A stretch of 64,000 nucleotides of DNA, taken from positions 128,704-192,703 of the forward strand of contig NZ_FNXY01000010.1 of assembly GCF_900108855.1 (NCBI RefSeq). The letters are read 5' to 3'. Within the stretch, counting starts at the first letter, position 1; the number at the start of each line of letters is the position of its first letter. The DNA comes from Dyadobacter koreensis. GTDB taxonomy: Bacteria; Bacteroidota; Bacteroidia; Cytophagales; Spirosomataceae. This document shows, piece by piece, positions 7,658 to 15,133 of the stretch. The position numbers and the translations under genes are program-made. Under the pieces are notes generated by a model that saw only the letters and a program-made list of their open reading frames with translations, did not search any database and was not told where the DNA came from.

Positions 7658-9094
7658 TTATGCTCTTACTTTCGTAGTTCCATAAGGTCCTCGCTGAGGC
7701 CTTGATAAAGTTGCACTTGCTTCTTTGTCTCCGATATAGTCTTCCTTTTTAGGATCCCATTTGAGTTTTCTGCCAAGTTTCATAGCTGTATGAGCAATCA
7801 GACAAGCTGAGCAGGAACGTTGCGCAATTTCTGCGTGACTAATCGTTTGCTTACCACTCTGAATACTTTCAATCCAGTTCTGATGTTGTTCAGGACTTTC
7901 GTACAAATGAACCTCATTTTGCCCGATTACTGATCCTAGAATTTTTGGATCACTTGCATAAAATGCCTTGTTCTCTTTTGCCGCCGCCGCTGCGCCAGGG
8001 TCAGATGCGGTTACTCCCACATTTCCACGCGAAACAAAGATCCAGCCTTCGGTTCCTTCAAATTTTACGCCGTTTGGATTTGTTCCCCCGATTTCCATTT
8101 CGACGCCGTTCGCGTATTTTGCGTTCACTAAAAAATCGCCGTGAACATCCCACAGGCCCGACCCCGGAGCGGGGAATGTGGCTTTTCCTTCAATTTCAAT
8201 TGGGCCCGTAAGTTCAGTATCCATTCCCCAATGGGCAATATCAATGTGGTGAGAACCCCATCCTGTGATCATTCCAGCGCCGAATTGTTCAAGTCGAAGC
8301 CAGCCAGGGCGCTCGTTCAGCATATCTGTTTGAGAGTGTACGCGATCCAGTGTGTAATAAATGTCAGGAGTTGAGCCCAGCCACATATCGTAATTCAAAT
8401 TAGAAGGAACTGGCATTTTCGCGGGATTGCCTCCGGCAGGATCGCCTGGAAGACCCACATATACTTTTTTTAGTTTTCCAATTCTTCCGTTACGGACCAG
8501 TTCACAAGTTCTTTTAAATTGTGGCCATGGGTTCATCGAACGTTGCTGGCTTCCAAGTTGGAAAATAACCTTTTTCTTGATCACCGTATCTGCCATTTGC
8601 CTCCCTTCCCTGATCGTCAGAGAAGTTGGCTTTTGCATATAAATATGTTTTCCTGCTATGGCCGCTTCCATTGCCGGTTGCGCATGCCAGTGATCGGGCG
8701 TACTGATTATGACCGCGTCAATATCTTTTCTTGACAAAATTTCATGATAGTCGTCGTATGTTTTTACATCCAGGTATTTTTCCTTCCCGGTGCGTTCTGC
8801 ATATTTTTTCTCAATCCATATTTTTCCTTGTGCCAATCTATTTTTATCAAGGTCTGCGACAGCAATAACATGCGCCGCTTCATTTTTTATTACCTCCGGT
8901 AAATCGTGAGACGATCCGATACGACCAAAACCGATTTGCCCGATATTTATCTTATTACTTGGCGCATTTTTTCCGAAAACACTGGCAGGAACAATGGTCG
9001 GGAACATAGAAGCGGCAATGATTCCAGCTGTGCCTGTTCCAGCAGTTTTAAGGAAAGATCTTCTGCTTTGATTTTTTTCTTCTGAGCTATTCAT
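7658..9094 (-). CDS. Secreted Gfo/Idh/MocA family oxidoreductase (Tat signal)
   Basis: A 478-residue Gfo/Idh/MocA protein with an N-terminal twin-arginine signal (RRSFLKTAGTGTAGIIAAS, residues 11-29). It has a Rossmann motif IGFGRIGSS, the IISTPDHWHAQPAMEA segment and a YMQKPTSL motif that retains the catalytic-type lysine. Such exported oxidoreductases, which probably fold with NAD in the cytoplasm before Tat export, are very common in Bacteroidota and Planctomycetes; most have unknown substrates, though relatives act on glycoside or inositol-like compounds. It lies downstream of the ThuA-like gene on the same strand, 117 bp away, across a repeat-like element. It is probably in the hexuronate/sugar locus controlled by the LacI protein. 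Confidence 0.92.
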   Translation of the reverse strand: MNSSEEKNQSRRSFLKTAGTGTAGIIAASMFPTIVPASVFGKNAPSNKINIGQIGFGRIGSSHDLPEVIKNEAAHVIAVADLDKNRLAQGKIWIEKKYAERTGKEKYLDVKTYDDYHEILSRKDIDAVIISTPDHWHAQPAMEAAIAGKHIYMQKPTSLTIREGRQMADTVIKKKVIFQLGSQQRSMNPWPQFKRTCELVRNGRIGKLKKVYVGLPGDPAGGNPAKMPVPSNLNYDMWLGSTPDIYYTLDRVHSQTDMLNERPGWLRLEQFGAGMITGWGSHHIDIAHWGMDTELTGPIEIEGKATFPAPGSGLWDVHGDFLVNAKYANGVEMEIGGTNPNGVKFEGTEGWIFVSRGNVGVTASDPGAAAAAKENKAFYASDPKILGSVIGQNEVHLYESPEQHQNWIESIQSGKQTISHAEIAQRSCSACLIAHTAMKLGRKLKWDPKKEDYIGDKEASATLSRPQRGPYGTTKVRA

Positions 9095-9159
9095 TGGATT
9101 CAGAGGTTTAAGAGTTGATCGGATCAGATAGTGATGCGAATATCAGGGGATTTGTCAGA

Positions 9160-9240
9160 TGGTCGTTCCATAGGGCGCTGCCCCATGTTAAGATATGCCG
9201 GCCTTTCAGGCCTAATTCGTTCGAATGTCGTCCGTTGGAG
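9160..9240. repeat. Repeat-like element with two short hairpins
   Basis: Two compact palindromes occur close together: GGGCGCTGCCC (9173-9183) and GGCCTTTCAGGCC (9200-9212). Their small loops and short perfect stems resemble the architecture of the repeats at 1-191, although the sequences differ. The last part of the ThuA-like coding frame, including its stop codon at 9212-9214, runs into this element. I infer a second family of intergenic palindromic elements; a genome-wide count would decide it. Confidence 0.5.
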
Positions 9241-10051
9241 ATTTGGCATAGGCTTTGCCATAATTTCGTGGCTTTTGCGATCCTATCGCCCACTCGATTC
9301 CCCCAAGAATATGTTTACGAAGATCTTCCTTTAAATAATCTTCCTTTTCATGTCCGATAGACGTATAAAATGCTCTTCCGCCATCGTATTCATGCCACCA
9401 AACGGACGGGAACACAGTACCAAAAGTATCCAGTGCCTTTCCGGCTGGTTTCTGAATTGTGGTATGATCGTTAACCGCCAATACATTCAGATTTACACTC
9501 ATTTCTTTTAAGAAATAAAATTCATCTTTTTCACGATTCCACTTTTGGGGCAAATGTGAAAGTGAAGGATTTTTTGAATCCAGGATATTCACTGAAAAGC
9601 TTTGTCCGGGTTCGTGCCAGAAGAACGTTCCGCCAAGCATATTCTTGAACCATCGCCAGCTTCTTTCCGTACCGCATGCAGAATGTAGTCCGACGAAATT
9701 TCCGCCGGCCTGAATATATCGCATCAAGGCAACACGTTGCGCATCCGTATCAAAAACATCGTTATTGGTATTTGAAAAAACCAAAGCGTCATATTGTTCG
9801 AGATTTTCATCTGTGAATTTGGACGGATCTTCACTCACATCAACGGCAAAGCCATGTTGTTTTCCCAATGCCTGAATTGCTTCAACAGAATTGGCAATAT
9901 TGTCATGCACATACCCTTTACCATTTTTGGTATAAACCAGAATTTTTACTTTGTTCCATTTAATTTTTTGTGCCTGAACTGGAAAGCTGAAAAGTGCCAG
10001 TGCAAGCAGTAAGACAAGACTTGTTAACTTTTCATAAACTGTTTTTTTCAT
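9212..10051 (-). CDS. Secreted ThuA-like domain protein
   Basis: This 279-residue protein has a Sec signal peptide (residues 1-28, LLLALALFSFPVQAQ) and a ThuA-like, glutamine-amidotransferase-related flavodoxin-like fold. Family motifs visible are ILVYTKNGKGYVHDNIANSV, YDALVFSNTNND, GGNFVGLHSACGTE and the W-rich end VWWHEYDGGRAFYTSIGH. The family is named for trehalose utilisation in Rhizobium, but its chemistry is not settled, and in Bacteroidota it often travels with Gfo-type oxidoreductases, as it does here. The last residues (about 11) are encoded by a palindromic repeat element, so the natural C-terminus may have been extended or replaced. It follows the SDR gene with a 36-bp gap, consistent with one operon. 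Confidence 0.9.
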   Translation of the reverse strand: MKKTVYEKLTSLVLLLALALFSFPVQAQKIKWNKVKILVYTKNGKGYVHDNIANSVEAIQALGKQHGFAVDVSEDPSKFTDENLEQYDALVFSNTNNDVFDTDAQRVALMRYIQAGGNFVGLHSACGTERSWRWFKNMLGGTFFWHEPGQSFSVNILDSKNPSLSHLPQKWNREKDEFYFLKEMSVNLNVLAVNDHTTIQKPAGKALDTFGTVFPSVWWHEYDGGRAFYTSIGHEKEDYLKEDLRKHILGGIEWAIGSQKPRNYGKAYAKSPTDDIRTN

Positions 10052-10087
10052 TACTGGAATCTTTATAAGGTTAAGGAATAAATTGTC

Positions 10088-10879
10088 TTAGAAACCGATG
10101 GAATTCCCACCGTCAACCGGGAGCGAAACACCCGTAATGAATTTGGCTGCACTAGAGGCCAGAAATACTGCCGCCCATCCGATATCATCCGGTTTTCCCC
10201 AAGTCCCCATCGGAGTGCGATCCATCGCTTTGTCCCTGCGTGACGGATCGCCGTTCATGGCAGTCAGCATCATAGGTGTTTCGATAAATCCGGGTGCTAC
10301 TGCATTTATCCTGACATTATAAGGTGAAAATTCTGTGGTCAGGGCTTTCACCATTCCGCCCACAGCTGATTTGGATGCCGTATAAGCAACAACACGATCA
10401 ATACCGTATAAAGCGGCCATCGAAGTAATCATAATGATAGAACCGGATTTTCGTTCGATCATACGTTTTCCGCATTCGCGGGTCATTGAAAAAACAGCAT
10501 GCAAATTGGTTTGAACGATCCGGTCAAAATCGGCGTCAGTAACTTCCACCGCAAATTTTTTCATATTGATCCCGGCATTATTTACCAAAATATCAATAAC
10601 ACCACATTGCTTTTCAATTGTCTCAACAAGCGCTGGGATCGTGTCTAGCTGCGTAATATCATTGACGAAATAAGTTGCTTTTCCCCCTAATTTTTCAACA
10701 GCTTCCTGTAAAACGGATTCTCGCCGGCCAGTTAAAACAACACTGGCACCAGCCTGTACCATACATTCGGCAATGTAAAAACCGATGCCACTTCCGCCGC
10801 CGGTAATCAGCGCAGTTTTCCCCGTTAGAGAAAAAATTGAGGATTGAAAAGTTTCTTCTTTAACTAATGATTCAGGCAT
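10088..10879 (-). CDS. SDR family oxidoreductase, likely mannonate/gluconate type
   Basis: A 263-residue classical short-chain dehydrogenase with the cofactor loop GGGSGIG (about residues 27-33), the NNAG motif (NNAGINMK), an active-site S (ITSMAALYG) and YTASK, and an APGFIETPM segment. The R after the second strand (LTGRRES) suggests an NADP preference. It lies 45 bp after uxuA on the same strand. In Bacillus subtilis the fructuronate reductase (UxuB/YjmF) is an SDR, so this enzyme is a good candidate to interconvert D-fructuronate and D-mannonate next to the dehydratase. That assignment rests on context; a gluconate 5-dehydrogenase-type role is also possible. Confidence 0.85.
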   Translation of the reverse strand: MPESLVKEETFQSSIFSLTGKTALITGGGSGIGFYIAECMVQAGASVVLTGRRESVLQEAVEKLGGKATYFVNDITQLDTIPALVETIEKQCGVIDILVNNAGINMKKFAVEVTDADFDRIVQTNLHAVFSMTRECGKRMIERKSGSIIMITSMAALYGIDRVVAYTASKSAVGGMVKALTTEFSPYNVRINAVAPGFIETPMMLTAMNGDPSRRDKAMDRTPMGTWGKPDDIGWAAVFLASSAAKFITGVSLPVDGGNSIGF

Positions 10880-10924
10880 TTTATTAAAATAGTGAATAGT
10901 AAAATTTATGTGTCCGACTGCTGA

Positions 10925-12118
10925 CTATAAAGATCTTGATATTCCCAGCTCCAATCCGCGCAGCTCGGCAAGGGCTTTTAAACGTCCGATAGCGGAGTAG
11001 CCAGGATAAGTTTTTTTCTGTAAATCATCCAACATCTGGAAACCGTGATCCGGGCGCATTGGCAGGCTATCATCTGAATATCCGGCTTTTTTTCGTCTTT
11101 TTTCTTCCTTCAATATCGCTTTCACAACCTCATACATATCCACGTCACCATTCAAGTGTGGCGCTTCATGAAAATTCCTTGTGCCTTCTTCGCGTTTTGT
11201 AGTTCGTAAATGCACAAAATGAATTCGATCGCCGAATTTTTCAATCATTCCTGGAAGATTATTGTCTTCTCTAACGCCCAGGGAACCCGTGCAAAAAGTA
11301 ATTCCATTCGCTCTGACGTTGCTGGCCTTCATCAATTTCGAGAAGTCGGACTCCGTGCTTACAACACGAGGAAGTCCCAGTAGCGACCTTGGCGGATCGT
11401 CCGGGTGTATGCAAAGGTTAATTCCTGCCTCCTGTGCGACAGGGGCAACCTGAGAAATAAAATGATAAAGATTTTGTCTCAATTGAGCGTCGTCAATTTC
11501 AGCATATTGATCCAGCAGACTTTGAAATATGTTCAGATCGAAAGCTTCCTCTGAACCTGGCAATCCTAATAAAACAGTATTCGTAAGCACAGAAAGCTGG
11601 TAAGATGACATGCTCTGATATTTACTTTCTGCCGCGATACGTGTTTCCGGCTCATAATCTTCTTCTGCGTTTGGCCTTTTTAATATAAATAAATCAAAAA
11701 TGGCGAAATCAACCCAAACGAAACGAAGGGTTTTTGAACCTTCCGGCATTTCATAATCAAGTGAGGTCCTGGACCAGTCAAGCACAGGCATGAAGTTATA
11801 GCAGACGGCTTTTATGCCGGAAGCGGCAAGGTTTTTCAAAGACTTTTTATAATTGTCAATATAGAGCTCGCGTGACGGAAGCCCTTTTTTTATGTCCTCA
11901 TGTACTGGTAAACTCTCGACAACAAGCCATTTCAAGGGAGAATATTGGCCATTCTTTTCTTCAATAAGCCTTTTTCTTTCTCCGATGGCTTGGGAGCTCC
12001 AGATATCTCCAACCGGAATCTGATGCAGAGCGCTTACAATCCCGCTGCATCCTGCCTGGCGGATATCCATCAATGAAACCGGATCATTTGGGCCGAACCA
12101 CCGCATAGTATGTATCAT
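10925..12118 (-). CDS. uxuA: Mannonate dehydratase
   Basis: The 397-residue protein is a clear UxuA (EC 4.2.1.8), which dehydrates D-mannonate to 2-keto-3-deoxygluconate in hexuronate breakdown. It begins MRWFGPNDPVSLMDIRQAG, matching the family start, and contains CYNFMPVLDWSRTSL, the metal-site loop NLCIHPDDPPRSLLGLPRVV, FCTGSLGVRED and MRPDHGF. Length matches the family. It is the first gene of the minus-strand cluster and is divergent from a LacI regulator gene whose upstream DNA holds a good LacI-type operator. An ATG four codons further in is an alternative start. Confidence 0.96.
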   Translation of the reverse strand: MIHTMRWFGPNDPVSLMDIRQAGCSGIVSALHQIPVGDIWSSQAIGERKRLIEEKNGQYSPLKWLVVESLPVHEDIKKGLPSRELYIDNYKKSLKNLAASGIKAVCYNFMPVLDWSRTSLDYEMPEGSKTLRFVWVDFAIFDLFILKRPNAEEDYEPETRIAAESKYQSMSSYQLSVLTNTVLLGLPGSEEAFDLNIFQSLLDQYAEIDDAQLRQNLYHFISQVAPVAQEAGINLCIHPDDPPRSLLGLPRVVSTESDFSKLMKASNVRANGITFCTGSLGVREDNNLPGMIEKFGDRIHFVHLRTTKREEGTRNFHEAPHLNGDVDMYEVVKAILKEEKRRKKAGYSDDSLPMRPDHGFQMLDDLQKKTYPGYSAIGRLKALAELRGLELGISRSL

Positions 12119-12229
12119 GCTTCGTATTGAAATTGGTTGTTAGTTCATATGCGTGATTTACCTGAACGAATGAGTAGGTAATAACGGAAATTTGTTTTCA
12201 GGTATAAATATCTAAATATTAATTTGCAT

Positions 12230-12243
12230 TGCAACCGATTGCA
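12230..12243. promoter_or_regulatory. LacI-type operator between uxuA and lacI
   Basis: TGCAACCGATTGCA is a near-perfect inverted repeat (one mismatched pair) that matches the general form of LacI-family operators with a central CG. It lies between the divergent uxuA and LacI genes, 66 bp before the LacI start and about 110 bp before the uxuA start. A candidate -7 box TATCTTTC is at 12273-12280. Confidence 0.7.
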
Positions 12244-12308
12244 TTAAATTTTTTAAACCATCATTTTGTTGCTATCTTTCATTTCAAATCTCAACTGTCG
12301 TTGCTGCA

Positions 12309-13340
12309 ATGGAAAAAGAAGTTACCATATATGATATTGCTAAAATTCTGGAGATCTCTCCGGCGACGGTGAGCAGAGCTTTAAATGATCATCCGGCCAT
12401 AAACAGTAAAACAAAAGTGTTGATCAGTGCGAAAGCCATGGAAATGGGATACCGGTCAAATACTTTTGCGAGTAATCTTCGACGTCGTAGTACCAATACG
12501 TTAGGCGTTATTGTTCCTCGTTTAAATAGCCATTTTATGTCCGCCGTTTTGGCAGGAATGGAACAGGAAGCAAACGAGTCGGGTTATAATCTACTGATCA
12601 GCCAGTCTCTGGAATCGGCAAAGAAGGAGATTTCTAATGCCAAAACGATGTTTAACAGCCGTGTTGATGGTCTGATGGCATCCGTGGCTTATGACACGGA
12701 AACCTTTGAGCATTTCGAAAATTTCATAAAAAAAGGAGTTCCGGTTTTGTTTTTCGACCGGATCATCGACCATCCGAAATGCAGTGGAGTGGCAATTGAT
12801 AATGTCCTGGCCGGTTACGAAGTTACGTCTCATTTGATCAGCCAAGGGTGTCGTCGCATTATGCACGTTACCGGAAATCTCAAAAGGAATGTTTACTCCG
12901 GGCGGCTAAAAGGGTTTCAAAATGCAGTTCTTGAACATGGATTAAAATTAGATGATGACCTTGTCGTGGTCACAGATCTGTCTCAGGAAGCAGGAAAATT
13001 TGTAGCGCAGAGAATCAGTGAAATGGAATTTCAGCCGGATGGAATTTTTATTTCCAATGACCTTTGTGCTGTAACATGCATGAAGGCATTAAAGGAAAAA
13101 GGCTATTTAATACCAGACGATATCGCAGTGGTTGGCTTTAATAATGACCCGGTTTCGCAGGTTATTGAACCTAATCTGACAACTGTTTACTATCCCGGAC
13201 AGCAGATGGGAGAGGTCGCGGTTCGTAGTCTGATTAATCATTTAAAAGGAACGCAGCCAATAGATGTTTCGGAGACAATTATCTTACGATCTGAATTGAT
13301 AATCAGAGGGTCGTCCACGAAAATGGCGGTTAGTTATTAG
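12309..13340 (+). CDS. LacI family transcriptional regulator
   Basis: The 343-residue protein has a LacI helix-turn-helix (TIYDIAKILEISPATVSRAL, residues 6-25) with the hinge-helix region ending near residue 60, followed by a periplasmic-binding-protein-like sensor (LGVIVPRLNSHFMSAVLAGM and VAVVGFNNDPVSQ). It is divergent from uxuA and the intervening DNA carries a LacI-type operator, so it most likely represses the hexuronate cluster until a pathway sugar or intermediate is bound. Effector identity cannot be read from sequence. Its stop codon overlaps the end of an Rpn-type gene remnant on the other strand. Confidence 0.94.
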   Translation: MEKEVTIYDIAKILEISPATVSRALNDHPAINSKTKVLISAKAMEMGYRSNTFASNLRRRSTNTLGVIVPRLNSHFMSAVLAGMEQEANESGYNLLISQSLESAKKEISNAKTMFNSRVDGLMASVAYDTETFEHFENFIKKGVPVLFFDRIIDHPKCSGVAIDNVLAGYEVTSHLISQGCRRIMHVTGNLKRNVYSGRLKGFQNAVLEHGLKLDDDLVVVTDLSQEAGKFVAQRISEMEFQPDGIFISNDLCAVTCMKALKEKGYLIPDDIAVVGFNNDPVSQVIEPNLTTVYYPGQQMGEVAVRSLINHLKGTQPIDVSETIILRSELIIRGSSTKMAVSY

Positions 13341-13660
13341 TTACGCTCTAATTCCGTATTTATTTTCTCTACCATCTCCACAGAAACACCTACTAAGGAT
13401 GCAATTTTCAGTGCCAGGAAAATTCTGTTCAAATTTATTTGGTTTAAATCGTGTGTAATAATCCATGAAAATCGCAACTGCAGTAATTGGCTTTTTGTAT
13501 TTATCGAAAATCCGGTATAAATGAACATTCTCTCGGCAAAATGTCTGTTGTTGTAACGCTGGACTTCAATATGAAACCGTATCCATTGCTCTGATCCCGA
13601 TATAATAAAAATTTTGATCAGCTTGTCCACGAAGCGCATAGCATACTCATCATGCTACTT
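13337..13660 (-). pseudogene. Frameshifted Rpn/PD-(D/E)XK nuclease-transposase remnant
   Basis: On the minus strand, RFVDKLIKIFI, SGSEQWIRFHIEVQRYN and FAERMFIY match the N-terminal core of the Rpn/PD-(D/E)XK 'transposase' proteins common in Bacteroidota, including the E in HIEVQ. After FIY (near 13520) the frame is lost, but the next frame continues with RIFDKYKKPITAVAIFMD and then KPNKFEQNFPGT, exactly what the family has next. A one-base loss therefore broke the gene. The N-terminal domain start and most of the C-terminal part are missing (a TAG lies just upstream in frame). It is a decayed remnant of a protein of about 300 residues. Confidence 0.8.
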
Positions 13661-13743
13661 TATATTCTCTCGAAAAGTTTTAAGAATCATTCGATTAAAA
13701 TACTGCACTGTATAATATTTGTGTCAATAATATTTACAGTTTG

Positions 13744-15123
13744 TTATTTTAATGAATATAATTTTATAAATATCTGCGAAGTTGTTTTTCTCCCATTTTC
13801 AGATTTTACAAGTCTATTGAAAGCAAACATTTTTCCGTCAGGTGCCCAGACAATATTGGTCGGAGCTGGATTTGTAGATTTTGTTAAAATTTCGACGCGA
13901 TCTTTGAAGGGATTTTTTTCAACTTTGCATAACATAATACTACCGTTCCAAACATAACTAATATGTTTTCCGTCGGGATGCCAGCGTAAATTTCCCGATA
14001 CACCGGATTCATGTTCAGTTAGTTGAAAGGGTTCGCCGCCAGTTGAGGAAATCACATAAACCTGTTCAAGGCCATTCTCATCTTTTGCGAAAAATGCAAG
14101 GAAGTTTCCGTCAGGAGAAGAACGGACGATTCCTGAGCATCCAGGGTATTTTTGATTAGCCGTGAAGGTTAATCTGCGTTGAGCGGCTCCTTTGGGCGGC
14201 ATAGGGAAATCATCAACAGTTCCTTCTAACGGTCCCAGATCGCCGGGTATGGTAATATCTTCCGGAATATCTACGATAAAAACTTCGGATATACTTTTTC
14301 CATTTTTATCCGCAACCGTACCAAGAAAAGCTCTGGCTAGTTGTATTTTTCCATCAGGGCCACGATAGCCATTCGAGCCAACCCAGCTGTCACTGGCGGC
14401 GTGACTGATTTCATCACTACCAGGTTTAGGTTCAGGCACTACGCGAACCACCAGTGCACTGAACCATTCCCCGGAGATATTTTCAGAATTTTTATCGACC
14501 GATACCGGACTTACTTTTTTCGAAACCCCAATTGTTCTCAGATTTCTTCTGATTCCCGTGGAGTCTTCCAAAGCTTTCAGAATCGCATCGTTATAAGTAA
14601 AGCCAATCCATTTCCCATCTCCGCTCCACTCATGCCGATGGGTTCCACCCCGCAAAGCTCCGGCCGTAAAAGGAGGAATAACATCCCGGGAATCCATATA
14701 GATCGGTACGTGAGGATTGGAATCTTCAATAATGACACCTGTTCTGCGCCATTGCTGATAGGGGTTTTCCCTGGTACTATTTGCTAGTCCATGAATAAAT
14801 ACAACCGAATTGCTTTTTGGACTGAAACTAACTGCACCCGCGCCAGGACCCCATAATTCGTTATTTTTAATGTTAAAAAGTACTTTTATCTCACCTGTTT
14901 CAATATGCACTTTTTCGATTCTGGCCGAAGCAGCAATTCCTCCATCATCAGTTCTTGTGTCGTAAACCAGCCAATTACCATCCGGTGAAAAATTATCATT
15001 GTTATCCAGATCATGATTGTATGCAAGATCGCTGGTAATCTGTTTTTCGTCGGTTTCTTTTTTTGGTTGGAAGGTAGACATGGAGAAAATTAATAAATAC
15101 AGATACAAAGATAAGCTGTTCAT
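13744..15123 (-). CDS. DUF3748 (YidR-like) beta-propeller protein
   Basis: From the ATG at 15123 this is a 459-residue protein with a hydrophobic N-terminus (SLYLYLLIFSMSTF) and TolB/PD40-like blade motifs such as NFSPDGNWLVYDTR, WSGDGKWIGFTY, RSSPDGNFLAFFAKDE, RWHPDGKHISYVW and WAPDGKMFAFNR. These match DUF3748, the family of E. coli YidR, whose function is unknown. The open frame extends 70 codons further upstream, but that part overlaps the preceding lipoprotein gene and has no family similarity, so 15123 is preferred; it lies 10 bp after the upstream stop codon (last base 15134). It is the last gene of a four-gene operon and probably acts in the periplasm. Confidence 0.85.
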   Translation of the reverse strand: MNSLSLYLYLLIFSMSTFQPKKETDEKQITSDLAYNHDLDNNDNFSPDGNWLVYDTRTDDGGIAASARIEKVHIETGEIKVLFNIKNNELWGPGAGAVSFSPKSNSVVFIHGLANSTRENPYQQWRRTGVIIEDSNPHVPIYMDSRDVIPPFTAGALRGGTHRHEWSGDGKWIGFTYNDAILKALEDSTGIRRNLRTIGVSKKVSPVSVDKNSENISGEWFSALVVRVVPEPKPGSDEISHAASDSWVGSNGYRGPDGKIQLARAFLGTVADKNGKSISEVFIVDIPEDITIPGDLGPLEGTVDDFPMPPKGAAQRRLTFTANQKYPGCSGIVRSSPDGNFLAFFAKDENGLEQVYVISSTGGEPFQLTEHESGVSGNLRWHPDGKHISYVWNGSIMLCKVEKNPFKDRVEILTKSTNPAPTNIVWAPDGKMFAFNRLVKSENGRKTTSQIFIKLYSLK

Positions 15124-15133
15124 GGCTTTGGTG

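Noticed and set aside
14341..14787. Plus-strand open frame of 148 codons
   Set aside because: It lies wholly inside the DUF3748 gene on the other strand and its translation shows no family-like motif; the DUF3748 frame has clear PD40-type blades.
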